From assembly GCA_030998225.1 (NCBI GenBank), contig JAPYXD010000727.1:2294001-2358000 (forward strand): a stretch of DNA of 64,000 nt, written 5' to 3'. A model generated the notes under the pieces. The model worked only from the letters and a program-made list of their open reading frames with translations. It searched no databases and had not been told where the DNA came from. The position numbers and the translations under genes were made by a program. Positions 36,216-49,019 of this stretch are shown piece after piece (the first letter of the stretch is position 1; each line of letters opens with the position of its first letter). This DNA comes from Diplolepis rosae. Lineage: Eukaryota; Arthropoda; Insecta; Hymenoptera; Diplolepididae.

Positions 36216-37814
36216 CGGGATATTTAAAACATATTTTTCTAAACATTTTTCAATTTTTCGTTTACGCATTAAAATCAATACTTATTGACGTGAATGATAA
36301 ATTTAAAAAAGTTTGCCATGTGAAGTTGTAACTGCTTAAGAAAATAGAATGATTGGAACAATATTTTCTAGTAACTTTATCAATAACATAAAAATATAAC
36401 ATTGAACAAGAAATGTTGTACATGATTCTTTTGTTAAAAGTGAAACGAAACATTCTCATAGAATAGAGAGACATTGTGGACCGCTTTGCCAGAGAACACC
36501 AGCTGCAAAATCTTTTGAGAGCGGAACAAGCAAGCATCCCTGAGGGTGGCTTCTAATATTTATTTCGCATTAGAGTGAGGTCAGGGCCGAAATGGCGGAA
36601 CTCACTCTATAGCTTTCCTCTGAAAGTCATAACGAAAAATGAAGCACGAACCTCAGGTCCGGAAGCACAATTGGCGTCACGCTCCACGGTACACTAAATT
36701 TCAAATGTCGATCATTTTTCATAGAAAAAATTGCAGAATGGAACATAAAAGTCGTTCATCGTTTATCGAAGTTTCGTGGAATCGGCACCAATAAAACCTT
36801 CACCTCAAATACGACAAAATATACTAATACCATACCTTTTCATTTCATCAATTGCTCCAATCCATCTGGAATGATTTGTGTCGTCATGTTGACCATTTCT
36901 CCCAATAATGGCTCTTTGTGTTGATAATTCTTTTTACTTTATCATCTTCCTAATAAGTTTTTTTATAATCTTATCTAAATTATCTTGAATCAACCAAATA
37001 TTAGAATATAAAGTTATTTTAATGCATTTTAACACTCTGAAAAGAAATGGAAAAAATGGACAGCTCCTGTATAAAAAGTGAAGAAATTCAATATGGATGT
37101 GAATGAAAAGTTTAAATATCATAATCAACATGGAAAGAGATAACATGTGAATCGAAAAGTTTTATTCCGTGGAATATGAAATTTCTCGTGTACAGGAAAG
37201 ATATTGGGAAATGGACTAAAATTTGCATGTAGTGCTGATTCTTTTTTCTCGTTAACTACCACCGTCTGTCCCTAGCTCAATTCGCAAAAAGTTCATTGTC
37301 GTGCAATCAACAACACGCACTGGTTTCTCGTGCCAAGTGAACCAACTACCATCCTTTTTGCTTTTTTTCTCCTTCAGGGAACGCACACCCTATTTTTTTC
37401 CCTCGATCGTCCTGTGATTTGCTTTGTTTTACGCCGTCACCCTTTCGACTTGTTCGTCTCAACGCACAACGAAGCTTTTCAAACAGATCCTCATTCAACT
37501 ACCGAATCCCTGTAGGGGCATGATAAAAAAATGAATAAGACGCTTATTTAACCACTTCCCTCGACACGTTTCCTTAAGGGCCATTAGCAAATTTGCAACC
37601 TATCCTGAACTGCTCCCTAAATCTCAACTAGTCAGAATGACCACTAATTAGTCAATTAAATGTCTGACTTTTCACTCTAGCATTCCATTGAAAAGAACAT
37701 TGACTCAAAACTTCATTAAATTACACTATTTCTGAATCGAAGAAGTTACTCAAATTTAAATGAATATTTTTTAACGAGTGAGTTAGTGATAAGCGATTCA
37801 AATATGTATATTAA
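36216..37814. other. No gene recognised
   Basis: Mildly GC-richer islands occur at 36570-36830 and 37240-37520, without domains or consistent splice sites. The 91-codon minus frame at 36262-36537 has no domain. Confidence 0.35.
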
Positions 37815-38387
37815 GGGGATCCGCCATCTTTAATATTTTTATTTTTATTTTTTGTGTATAGACCTTCCATATAATTTATTTTATGTTTAGTACCTTTATT
37901 CAAAAAGATTTTGGTTATTTTTTTAAATTCCAGTACCTTTATGTATTTTTAAAATAAATATTTAGAGTTCTTTGGACATTTTTTAAAACATTTTTTGACT
38001 TTGAACAAATTTTTTATTTTTTAACCAATTGCCATGATTCTTTTTTATTTTGTTCCCTACAATGTGCAGCAACTTTTTGGGTATGGAAAATGAGCTATAA
38101 TGACTGAAAAAAGTTACAAATAAAATTTAAAAAATGAAAAAAAATATCCCAAAACATTTTTAACAAATTTTGGTAGTTATTTTTTTAGCTAGAGTTAGAG
38201 AATTGGTTAAAAAACAAAAAAAATTATTCAAAGTAAAAAAATGCCCAAAATTTTTAGTTTAAAAATACATAAAGGTGCTGGAATTTAAAAAAAAACCCAA
38301 AACCTTTCTAAATAAAGGTATTAAATTTAAAAAAATTATCTGGAAGTTCTAAACTCAAAATAAAAATATTAAAGGTGGCGGATCCCC
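37815..38387. mobile_element. PIF/Harbinger-type MITE, 573 bp
   Basis: GGGGATCCGCCATCTTTAAT at 37815 mirrors the complement ending at 38387. TAA occurs on both sides (37812-37814, 38388-38390). The inverted arms run about 200 bp, making a long foldback. A three-base TAA duplication fits PIF/Harbinger. Confidence 0.75.
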
Positions 38388-38701
38388 TAAAATTGTTCTC
38401 ACTGAAATTTCAATAAATTTTTTTGTTCAGATTGATTTCTGAAATTTGTTTTGTTATCTCAAAAAGTGTCTAGTCATTTAACTTGTCACCCCCAGATATG
38501 TATCAAATTATTACAGAAATATCAATATTTCAACTTTCTGCATTCCAATTACCAAAAATTTATGAATCTTGACATTCTTTCAATTATATGAAATTAAAAT
38601 TTTAAAAACTACTAGAAAGACGACTTACTTATCGAAATATTAAAAAATTTTTTCAAAAATATTTATAAAAATACTAAAGGAAAAGGAATTCATCGAAATA
38701 T

Positions 38702-38720
38702 AACATAAAAAAAAAATAAA
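38702..38720 (-). terminator. Pol III T-run after tRNA-Leu
   Basis: On the minus strand, immediately 3' of the tRNA, comes TTTA and then a run of T interrupted by a single A, the usual RNA polymerase III stop. Confidence 0.7.
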
Positions 38721-38721
38721 T

Positions 38722-38801
38722 TGACAGCGGTGGGATTCGAACCCACGCCCTTTCGGACTGGTGCCTAAAACCAGCGCCTTAGACCGCTCGGCCACGCTGC
38801 C
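38722..38801 (-). tRNA. tRNA-Leu-UAG: tRNA-Leu (anticodon UAG)
   Basis: An 80-nt cloverleaf. The acceptor GGCAGCG pairs with CGCTGTC (one G-U), followed by discriminator A. The D-arm/A box is TGGCCGAGCGG. The anticodon stem CTGGT/ACCAG holds loop TTTAGGC, so the anticodon is TAG, reading CUA and related leucine codons. A long variable arm (CC-GAAA-GG) is typical of leucine tRNAs, and the B box is GGTTCGAATCC. A T-run lies just downstream on the minus strand and can serve as a Pol III terminator. No intron. Confidence 0.96.
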
Positions 38802-39561
38802 TCAGAGTCAATAATTGGAAATAGCAGTAGAAGAGGCAGTGAGTAACGGAAAGCCTGATGCACGTTATAGAAATCAATTTTCACATGAATATGGTTATTT
38901 ACATAAAACCCAAGAGACTTTTAAATCAATTTATTAATTAACTAAATAAACTCATATTCAAATATTAAATTTAAATTCTTATACAAATTTTATTCAATTT
39001 TCGATACCTATTTGCATTCCTGCGACTTTGAATAAGTTTTATTATTCACTTTTACCATAATATTACATTACTATAACTATTCTTTTGTTCAATCTATTTA
39101 ATAAAATGATTAAAGCACAATATGATGTGTTTATATTAACTATTAAATATTATCTATATAATAATTTAAAATTAAAATTTATTGCAAGTCACGCTTATTA
39201 TGAAAAGTGAAATCTATAGAAGATGTGCATAGTTTAACACAAAAAAGAATAGAGTGCATAAATAAATGTTTGGCGCTCGAAGCGTTTTTTCCAGACGAAT
39301 ACAACTGTTTAGTTTCAATCCATTGAACAACGGTGCAACGTGGATTTTTGAAATTAAATTATTGTCGAATCAGTGTTTTTGACAAACGCTGCAATTTTAT
39401 GAATTGATTCACATCAGAATCCACTTACTACATTAGCCTCTTTCAGCGTCAAGTGTTTTAAAAATAAAGAAAAATTGATTATAGCATTTTTTATTTTTAT
39501 AGTACAAAAGTATTTAATTTCTCAATACATTTTGGAATTCGTGGAAAATTTTCTTAATGTA

Positions 39562-40330
39562 GACTGTTAGAAATGTCTACCGTAATTTCTCGAAACACGT
39601 GACTTGTGTTTTATCTAGTTAGAGTTTCGTAAAATATTTGCGCCCCTTCAATCTCATGACAGATTAATCTATTTCTATATTGATTAGGCAATCTGGTGTT
39701 ATATTTTCGCGATGAAATCAATAAAAGTGGCGTAAGAAAATGCATTTCTGTATGTGTGGATATTTCATTAATTGCTCACTAGGCAGCGCTTTCATATTTG
39801 CGGTAAATTTAAAATAAGAGATGGATATTTTATATTTTTTCCATCAATTTCTCGTTGTAAACATGAAAATTTCACCCCGACCTTGCTGCCTCCTAAATTT
39901 TGCCACCCTAGGCGGCTGCCTATTTCACCTATATGGTAGAGCCGGTCCTGGATAGAATTTCAGAAAATCTAGTTACTTTTTAAATAAATTTGAGAGATAA
40001 TTTCTCAACTTTTAGTTACAAAGTGTTGAATATTCCAATTCTTGTATCTGGAAATTCTGAAACTTGTAACTGGAATAATTTTACGTTTTGGGTAACTAAA
40101 GTTTTATGCAGTTATATGTAACTGAAAATTTGGTTACAGTTTCGTAATTTTATGATACATTTAATGAAAATTCAGTTGAGTTTTATAACATTAAGCAAAA
40201 TTTCAGAAAATTTAGTACACTTTTCGCAATTTGAAGATACCTTTACTCAAAAACATCATAAATATCGTCAAATTTTAGGTTACCTTTCTAACCGAAACAT
40301 ATCTTAAATTTCTGAATATTTCTAACAGTG
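39562..40330. mobile_element. CACTGTTAGAAAT-end MITE, copy 2, with an insertion
   Basis: It begins GACTGTTAGAAATGTC and ends ATTTCTAACAGTG, with TA at each border. The middle part (about 39640-39955) is foreign. It ends in TGCCACCCTAGGCGGCTGCC and GGTAGAGCCGGTCCTGG, a phrase family I associate with hAT- or Harbinger-type repeats in many animals, though no partner end was found. The 40020-40330 part matches 45340-45600. Confidence 0.55.
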
Positions 40331-41311
40331 TATAGCGAGTTAAATTATCGGAATGATAATATATTCTAATTGGAATAATGAGATGAAAAAATTGAGAGAT
40401 AACTAAGTTGGTAATCCATTGAAGAAAAAAGTTGAAGATATAACCGGTGGCAAAACATGCCTACGAACACACAAGCTTATACTCGACGTTTGGCAATTTT
40501 CCCATGCACGTGACAAAAACGTGCCACTGCTTATTATCTCCTTTTACTTCTTGCTAATTCACGCTCGTTTGGTTTGTCTGTTTTATGCACATAACCTACT
40601 ACTTCAGCAAAATCTATTGAAACCTTTTCTGTAAGTGCTCAGAGCATAGCTTAAGCTATAATTGCCAAAATTTTATGGAGATTATAACCTTATTAGGACA
40701 AAACAATAATGATGTAAAATTGCTTATTTATCTAATAATTTAAAAAATAGGCAATCTCTTTGCAAATGATAAAATTTAATTTCTTTATATTATAGATGAC
40801 ATTTTTCTATATATTTTTCTGTATATACTAGTAAAATTTGTTTTAAAATTAGATAGTTTTGATTATACAATAAATTATAAATAAAAAAAAACAGCCATTG
40901 CCTCAACTGACTTTATGTTGAATTCAACTATTTTTAATTAACTTTCTCTACAATTAAAATTTTGAGAATGATATACAATATTTAATACTTATGTATTAAT
41001 GTAAATGAAATTCATAAAATATGTGTATAGATGAATAAATGTAGGATCACCATTTCTAGTTCGATCTGAACAGAAATTTCTAGACAGTTGTAATATAATT
41101 TTCTATACCTATTCCTATGTCAATGAAAATTTCCCATTGGGAAATCCAGTCGAACTCACTCAGAAATGCACGATAGGTATACGTGGAAATCCAATAGCGA
41201 ACGCTTATAAATAGGGGACATTAAGAAAAGATCATTTATGATATTATATCAATGGCAAAAGTCAATAGAATCATTTCTATTTTTCTGTATCTAATTTCCG
41301 CGGCGTTGGTA

Positions 41312-41535
41312 CACTGTTAATAATTAATAGATTTCAATTTACAAGTGGTAAATTAAAATTAATAGATTTGTATATTATGAAAAATTAATATACATTAATA
41401 TTTCAAATTAATTAGTTGAGTTTGAATTATAATAACTTTTCAATCAAAATATATAAAAATTAACAAACATTATTAAAATATATGTGCATGTGTATATTAA
41501 ACTTCAAATAAAAGTTTATATTTTTACATTCTCAT
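41312..41535. mobile_element. TTAATAGACTT-type MITE, copy 2 (partial)
   Basis: It starts CACTGTTAATAATTAATAGA after TA and follows the 59464 copy through TATATGTGCATGTGTATATT, then breaks off near 41535 without the second end. Confidence 0.55.
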
Positions 41536-41569
41536 CATATGGGAAGGTATTGGTTTTATGTGAAAAATC

Positions 41570-42730
41570 GCTTTCGGAATTTTAATCAAATCTTTACGTT
41601 TTGAGACCCCCTGAGTCAGAAAAAACAGTTTTTATGAAAGTGACTGTCTGTCTGTCTATAGTAGTATGTAGGTCGTATACTCGATAACTCTCGATGGAAT
41701 CATCGGATTGAGTTGAGCCTTGGCATACTTTATTGGAGCCGAAAAATTAAGAACGAGTTCGTTAACCCGCCACATTCAACAAAAATTGTTAAAATTGGAG
41801 CATTTTTTGTGTTTTTGAAAAAAACTTTATGAAAAAATTCAAAATTCTAATACTGGTTTTTAATAGTGTTCCTTAACCTTTATTAATTACCCTAATAACA
41901 TTTTTCAATTAAACTAAAATCAGGAAAGTTACAGTATGTTATTAGCTTGAAAAATGTTAATATCTAAATTCCATTTACCAGTTCAATTATACAAGATACG
42001 AAAGAACGTTATCACACAAAATTGTTTAATACATAAAGATCTATAAGTTTGATTCGCAACATTTTTTCATAAAATGTATATTTTTCTTTTTAATTTAAAA
42101 AAATACTATTGAAAATCCAAAATTCAATTTTTTAACAATAATATATGAAATTCGAAAAAAACGTAAATTTACAAAGTTGTTCGTTTCGATAAGATCTACA
42201 AATTTTGTCTGACACAGTTTCTGATAAAACATATATTTTTCGTTTCAATTCCAAAAAATACGATTAAAATTCAAAAATTCTATTTTGTAGACAAAATATG
42301 TGACATACGAAAAAAACCATTTTTAACCAAAAGAGTCTGCGAATTTTTTCCCTTTGTGAGATATTTTGAAGAAGATAAATTTGTTTTAATCATGTAAATT
42401 ATAAGAAAGTTACAGAAATGTATATAAAAAATCAAGCGCGAAGCGCGAGTGTCATGATAATAATGTGTTCCTAAAGGCTGATAGAGCCTTATATAGATAA
42501 ATTGAATTTTCTTTTCCATTTTAAGAATCAAACAAAATTTTAGTAACTTTGTGAAAATGTAAATCAAATCTACAATATTACAAAATTGACTTGAGTTTCA
42601 GTATCAAATTACAAAAAATAAATTATATGCGTATGTGAAAAATATAAGACCGAGCGCGAAGCACGACGATCAAATCGCACGCCCTATAGGCGCGCTCAAA
42701 CTTGCGAGCGAAGCGCCTGATGATTTTTTA
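41570..42730. repeat. Degraded repeat remnant
   Basis: It includes the phrases TGACTGTCTGTCTGTCTATA and CTCGATAACTCTCGATGGAA, and short GC-rich pieces (AAGCGCGAAGCGCGAG at 42434, CGAGCGCGAAGCACGACG at 42651). These look like parts of an old dispersed repeat. No ends or genes were identified; the 95-codon minus frame 42280-42567 has no domain. Confidence 0.3.
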
Positions 42731-43319
42731 AGATTAAAGTATTTTAAATTTAATATATATTAATGAAATAAATCTTGCTTATGTTTAGATGTTACATTGT
42801 TAAATTTGTTTAAATTTAATCACTTACCATTTATTGTAGTTGAAAATGTATCAATTTTATTGACACTATTAATTTTAGTTAGAATTTGAATTATTTTCAG
42901 TTGATGATTCATTTAGCCACGATATCATTTATTTTATAATTTCAACTAAATTAGTTCAAGTATTTCTAACAGTGATGACTATAAGGGATAACATACTTCT
43001 CTTGCACATCTTAAATATTCTGAAAGTAAATTTGAAACACTTTATTGTAGAGGATTTGAATTCTTAGAATCCATGACATTAACAACATTGTAATGCGGTT
43101 TTGCACATAGAGGTAATTAAACCGCAGGTCGCGCATATCCAACGAGAAATAATTTGATCCTCCTCGCTGCTATGAATTCCTTTTTACACAAAGGTGTAGC
43201 GAATAAATGCGCAGAAGCATCTACTTTTGAATAATTAATAAAATTACACTTTAGATTTGGAAAGTGGATATAGAGATTGAAAAAAGCTCGTTAATTGAGA
43301 AGTGCGCAGAGAGGAATGT

Positions 43320-43640
43320 GCTCTTTATAAAAAGTAAAGCTCGTCCTTGTTCGTCCTGGCGTGTATCGTCCTGCCGTCCAGTCGGTCAGCCGATTTCGCA
43401 ACAGAAACAGAAGCAGAAGCAGAAGCAGAAGCAGAAGCAGAAGCCGAAACAGAAGCAAAAGCAAGCGCGATGGCGGGATCGATACGATAATTATATGTGT
43501 GGTGGAGCAAGTCACGCAAGCTCGCGTGACCCGGCCGGCTCAACGTGCGTGGCGTGGCATGTAGCAGTATGGTGTGGTGGTCACGTGTCCACACCCGTCG
43601 CGCACCATTCTCATTACACCAACTACATATTTATATCGCT
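43320..43640. other. GC-rich island with AGAAGC repeat
   Basis: A CpG-richer block open in several frames on both strands. The long Lys/Gln run in one frame comes only from the hexamer repeat. It may be a promoter or first exon, but I cannot pair it with a downstream exon. Confidence 0.35.
43401..43466 (+). repeat. Hexanucleotide repeat (AGAAGC)n
   Basis: About six clean units of AGAAGC followed by diverged ones. Confidence 0.85.
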
Positions 43641-44475
43641 AGACGACGTTTAAGCTTTCTCATCATCTTAATTGAAGGACCAGTGCAATTAACTTTCCAG
43701 ATCGAACAAAAATTTGCGTTCGCGGCATCCAGATCAACACGGAGAATAATGGAGTTCATAAGGATATGAACGATTTCTAAAATACAGAAATGAGTACTTA
43801 AAGAGAAAAGAGAGTATTGAATAGTACAGGACTCATCCCCAAATTGCATGATTCTCTCTTCTACCATCTAGTTAAGGGGTTTCATCAGCTTTGCATTTTC
43901 AAAAAATAATTTTTTTTTTTATTGCATTAAAAGGTCCCTTAGGGTCCTAAGAATGATGCTCAATAGGTAGTTAGGTATGGAGCAGGCATAGCAGATTAAA
44001 AGTATATCAAAATTATAGTACTTTTTTACGTTATTAAAACTTTAAACGCGTTTTTCTCGAAACTGACTTTTTCAAATCGGCAAGACACGTCATTTCAACA
44101 ATTTTCAACCGATTAACATGTATCTTGTTTTGAATAAAAGATTGTCTAATTATCTAGTGGAATACCAACGATTTTTGAGATTCGTTGACAATTGTTTATT
44201 TGTTAACAAATTAAGGTCGCTTTTTTGGACGAAAATCGAGTGTTACATTCAAATTCTCACCATTTTTGCAAAAATCAATAGTTTTTTATAATCTTGGGTA
44301 CTTTACTAGACAATCTTATAAGCATTAGGAAAAATTGATTTTTTGTTCCAGATGCAAATCTCAATTTTTAGAATTTCTTGCCGCGCAATACTCAGCCGCT
44401 ATTTTGTATTTCCTAACAAAAAAAATTTTTTTATAGAGTTAATATATTAGTTAATAAACTCTATAAATTTTAATT

Positions 44476-44670
44476 GCTCTCTAAATCTGAATGAGTCAAA
44501 TTTCGACTGATTGAATCATTGAAAAAAATATTTCTCACTGTCAAATCAGTCAATTTTCACTGAAATAATCAGTGCAATTTGACTGATTTACAGTAACCTC
44601 TTTTTAGCTATTTGAATCAGTCAAATTTCACTGATAATCAGTAGATTTTGACTAATTCAAATTTAGAGAG
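44476..44670. mobile_element. CTCTCTAAA-end MITE, copy 2
   Basis: It starts GCTCTCTAAATCTGAATGAG and ends AATTCAAATTTAGAGAG. The middle shares CAGTAACCTCTTTTTAGCTA with the 34935 copy. No convincing TA on the left border. Confidence 0.65.
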
Positions 44671-45265
44671 CGGTGTTGATGGAGTTTACTAGAGTAAACT
44701 TTGGTGTAGGTGTATAGACACCAAAAATGACATACGGTTTGATATTTTGACATTGTCTGGTGTCTATTTATATCTCCCTCTGTGTATTGAATTATACAAT
44801 AAATATTCCTTTTTTGATAACAAATTTATTCTATTATCTAATTGGTGTATATAATTTAGTAACGTTAAATCATATAAAATCAAATCTTGCAAACGAACCA
44901 TCAAGTGCAATCTATTTTATTTTATTTAATACCGATTTTTTGATTCAACAAACGCTTTTGTAATGTAGTAAAAAACTAATGAAAAGCAATTGAATTATTA
45001 TTTATTTAAACTAGTCATTTGGGTTAGTCATATTGAATGAGTATAATTTTACTTTTGTTATGGTTGCTGACTATTTGCTTTTAAATTTAATAACATTTTT
45101 ATAATAATTACAATAATTAATAGGTATCTACCATTAAAAAATAGTTACAATTTTTGATACGCTTTAAGAAATTGTATTCTTAATCATGTTCACGCTGAAG
45201 ATTCAAATCGTAACCTCTCTTACTTTTAACTAGTATTTTTTTTTGCTCATTTCAATCAGTGACTC

Positions 45266-45605
45266 AACACTGAGAAAAAATTCTGGAGAAAAGAATTTCG
45301 AAAAATTCAGTAGAATTCTAGTAAATTTAAGTAATAATTTCTTAATTTTCAGTTACAAAGTGTTGAATATTCTGATACTTGTATCTGGAAATTCTGAAAC
45401 TTATAACAGGAATAATTTCATGCTTTGGGTAACTGATGTTTTATGAAGTTACATGTAACTGAAAATTTTGTTACAATTTCGTAATTTCATGATAAATTTT
45501 ATAAAAATTCGGTTACAGTTTGGTAGTTTTAAGATACATTTTATGAAAATTCAATTGAGTTTCATGATATTAAGAAAAAATGCAGAAATAGTTGAATTAC
45601 AAAAA
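45266..45605. mobile_element. CACTGTTAGAAAT-type MITE, copy 3 (ends lost)
   Basis: Matches 39990-40230 through AGTTACAAAGTGTTGAATAT and CTTGTATCTGGAAATTCTGA, but lacks the terminal CACTGTTAG. The 45243-45446 frame inside it is not a gene. Confidence 0.5.
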
Positions 45606-46423
45606 TTGTTGATCAGTCAGTGTATGTACAAAAAGTGGTCGCCGTGATTAAGTAATGTAGTCACAGCGACTAAGTATCAATGGTAACTGAAAATATTCCG
45701 TTACGGAACCATACCATGATTGAGGCACTATTGATACGTTTTTACCTAGTCCTAGTAACCAGATCCTATTATTGTATTCATACCTGCTATATATATATGT
45801 ACAAAGATTCTGAAACTGTTTTAATTGCATTTTATCCATCCAATGAATCAACACTTTTTTGTTTATTTTGAGGTTAGAATATATGTCAAATTTGGAATAT
45901 TGCTTTACATTTCCATTTCTGTATGATAATATTGTGATAATAATGATTCCTTCGATTGAAAAGTCTTCTACAAATATAATATAAATTTCAATTTAAAATA
46001 TATTATAGCATATATCATAGCCACTACGTTATTTTAGCTATGAGATCTCAACGTTTCAACTTCTCATAGCGAGGTTTAAGACTTAAGGACAATTTCAACG
46101 ACGTTAATTGATCGCCACGACCAGGTATGCAGAATATGGCGAATATGGCTACCATGGCTACAAAACATGTTGCTGTAGCAATAGTTCAAGTAGAAACAAC
46201 AAGTTTCTCTCATGTCAGTCACTCCTTTTTTCCAACTACATTTTTCCTAGTCTCTATGGCCAGGTGCTATTTTTCTATGTGAATTCTAGTTATTATGTCC
46301 AAAATATATTTATGTATATTCGTTTGAAAGAAATTTTTATGGAAATTTAATTTAAAAAATCTTAAATATATTAAAAGTAATTCAGATAAATATGTAGCTA
46401 ATTTATAAAAATTTAATGAATTA

Positions 46424-46494
46424 AACTGAGAAAACAGTTTCTTTGATATACGTTCAAAGAAAAAATTTCTTTGGATTAAAGAAAATTTTGTCAA
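46424..46494. repeat. Fragment shared with the 36-kb satellite insert
   Basis: CTGAGAAAACAGTTTCTTTG and GAACGTATA-containing phrases are the reverse complement of 35976-36043. Confidence 0.5.
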
Positions 46495-46641
46495 TTAACA
46501 AAAGTTGGCGTCACCAGTAAATTTTGGTTGAAATTGACAGATGTAAAACGTCACTGTCGTAAGATTGGACATCTGCCAACAACATAACCTTGAAATATTA
46601 GTGAATTTTTATCAGTATAATATATTCTTTTATGTGCGAAA

Positions 46642-46988
46642 ATGTCGAGTTTTGAGCAGAATAAGCGTCATTTGCGGGAACCTTTGATTTACTTGTTGAA
46701 TTTGAAGAAATCTGCAGCTAAGGCGCATCGATTGCCTGTAGAAAGATATGATGAGGCTGCCTTAAAAGTTTAAGAACGGTGAATTTTACATCAAAGACAA
46801 AGAACGTAGCGGAAGGCCGAAAGTGTACGGAGACAAGGAATTGGAAGCATTATTGGATCAATATTCATGCCAAACGCAACAAGAACAATTCGATGGAAAA
46901 TACTTCGAATAAAACATAAGGTTCCCTTCTTTCACAATAAATGACCAATTTTTGTTAAAAAACGGCGGAAACTTATTTGTACACCCGG
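46642..46988 (+). pseudogene. Internally deleted mariner (mauritiana-type) relic
   Basis: The frame opens MSSFEQNKRHLRE at 46642, like mariner transposase N-termini, and runs 43 codons. It stops in a TAA, then resumes in another frame as FKNGEFYIKDKERSGRPK (the GRPK linker) and ELEALLDQ. It then jumps directly to FDGKYFE and a stop at 46910-46912, the C-terminus of mauritiana-type mariners. The whole DD34D catalytic region and a stretch before FKNG are missing. The right inverted end reads GTACACCCGGTA at 46979-46990, matching the family's TACC-GGGTGTAC type end; the left end was not found. It cannot make a transposase. Confidence 0.85.
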
Positions 46989-47507
46989 TAGATTTTTAAT
47001 AAAATTTAAATACATCTCAATGTTTGAATAAACCTTCACTGACGTATATATTGCATAATTTAATACTTTCAAAGGTATTTAGTGTTTTTGGTAAATTTTG
47101 AACTATAACTATAACTCATAACCATCACTGTATGCCGTAAATATATGTAGCGTGCACATGATATATCATATATGACGTGTAGGAAACTTAGAAAGTCAAA
47201 ACATGATATAAAAGATAATTAGAATCTCGTATCTTAAATCTTAAGATCATCAATGAGTCTATTTCAATGCTACGTGTAAAAAAATAATATATGATCCAAG
47301 TTAGGGTTCAGTATATCGATAAAAGGGGATATTAATACCTATCAATGTGATTCAAATACTATAATAAGTTTTATTCAAGACTCAGAAAAATATTTGGTTA
47401 CATCAATTACAATCTTATTTAACTAAAGAAATATTTAATTTTAACAAAGAACTAAATATTTTTTAAACATAAATACTAATCTTACACTATCGACAGTAAC
47501 AATAACA

Positions 47508-47705
47508 GTAATGTTCATTAATGCCTTCTATCCATCGAGATATTACAGATAGAGGAGACAAATCAGGCTGAAACCTGTCAGCTCTGGCGAGAGAGAGAGA
47601 GAGTGATATGGAGGGATAGGCTGTCTCTCTCTAACGCGTTACGCGTAGACAAAGACAGAAAAAACCTCCCATCGTCTCTCTCTTTATTAATGAACGTTAC
47701 TCTAC
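47508..47705. mobile_element. Small inverted-end element, ~200 bp
   Basis: AGTAATGTTCATTAATG at the left and CATTAATGAACGTTACT at the right are imperfect inverted repeats. The middle holds a GA/TC-rich part with an ACGCGTTACGCGT palindrome. No target duplication was read. Confidence 0.45.
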
Positions 47706-48439
47706 AAAAAATAAATTAATAACTTTCATTTCCTTTTAAACAACTTTAAATATAAAATAACCCTTGCAATTATTCCGTTTTAACGACATTGGGTAAAGTA
47801 AATCGCAAAATTTAAGTTATGACTCGTAAATTTTTATTTGTTTAATTATGTAATTATGAAATCGAGTAATCATACTAAAAATCCATTTTTGATTAATTAA
47901 TCAAGATCAGACATGCCCATGTCTAAAAAAAAACCTTTTTGTAAATTTAATTAAACGCACCGAAATGAACAATTTGGTTGAATCAGACAATTTTTTTCTG
48001 AGTGCTTGTACAATCGAGTGACCAGGAATAACAAATATTCGCACGTTAACGTAGGTTTACATCAATTTTTCTATTATTTTTCAGAACATTAAGCCTTGCA
48101 AACGTCCCCTTTCATTCAATTTGAAACTAAAGAGTCGTTCAAGTAAATCGATTCCATTGTTAACTCACACAATAAAAGAGGTGGGAGTAGGATATTGATT
48201 ATTCGAAATCGCTTTTTCCTGAAAAATATTCTTCTTTATGAATCATTGACACATGCACACATTAGCTGAACAGGAATGTTGTGTGTGGCGATGACTAAAT
48301 GTCAATGATGTCTTAAAGTAATTAAAGTAATTTAAAGAATCGATTTCTACTCAACAGGTGACAAAGCCTTTAAATCTAAAAGGAATTAATTGATAAGAGC
48401 TTTATCTCATGGTATCAGAAACTTAGATAAAAGGAGGAG

Positions 48440-48720
48440 AGTTTGATGTAGGTTAAATGAAGCGCAGAAGTGGAACCCTTTTGATACATACGTATCATTC
48501 CGATCGCCTCAAGGAGCCGCGAGAGGTTTGTCCGTATTACTTCTACGTCTACGACGTTGCGCCGCTTGGATCAATATTCTGTTCATTAAAAGCGGATTGT
48601 AACCGCTGGGCATCTACCGGAAACTCCAAGTCCTTTCGTTCTTGGAGTATATCGCGTTACCAGTTACGATAACAGTACATTCACAAATGATCCGCTCTTT
48701 CTATTGCACCGGGGACTCAT
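48440..48720. other. GC-richer island, no gene recognised
   Basis: Open in one plus frame (48457-48672) without a domain. Confidence 0.25.
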
Positions 48721-49019
48721 TCCAGAGACGAACAGCTTATTTCATACTTGAAAATAGCCAAGATTTCCTGTGATTCTTCAAGTAAAGGACTAAAACGAGA
48801 ATACACTTTATCTCTTTTGCAGAAGAAAGAAGCAACTCATATTTTACAGAAGATATTCTCAACGATATCCCATACTATAGAATTTTTTCAAAATTCAGGG
48901 CCAAAGTTTTATGACATTTTTTTCAATTTACAATACTTCTGTAATTTTACTTACACAAAGAAACTTTTAATAGCAATGAATCTTTTATTTTATAATTCAA
49001 ATTCTAAAACATATTAGGA

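Noticed and set aside
43264..43653. 129-codon plus frame with a Lys/Gln repeat
   Set aside because: The repeat is an AGAAGC microsatellite open in several frames on both strands; no domain and no supporting splice sites.
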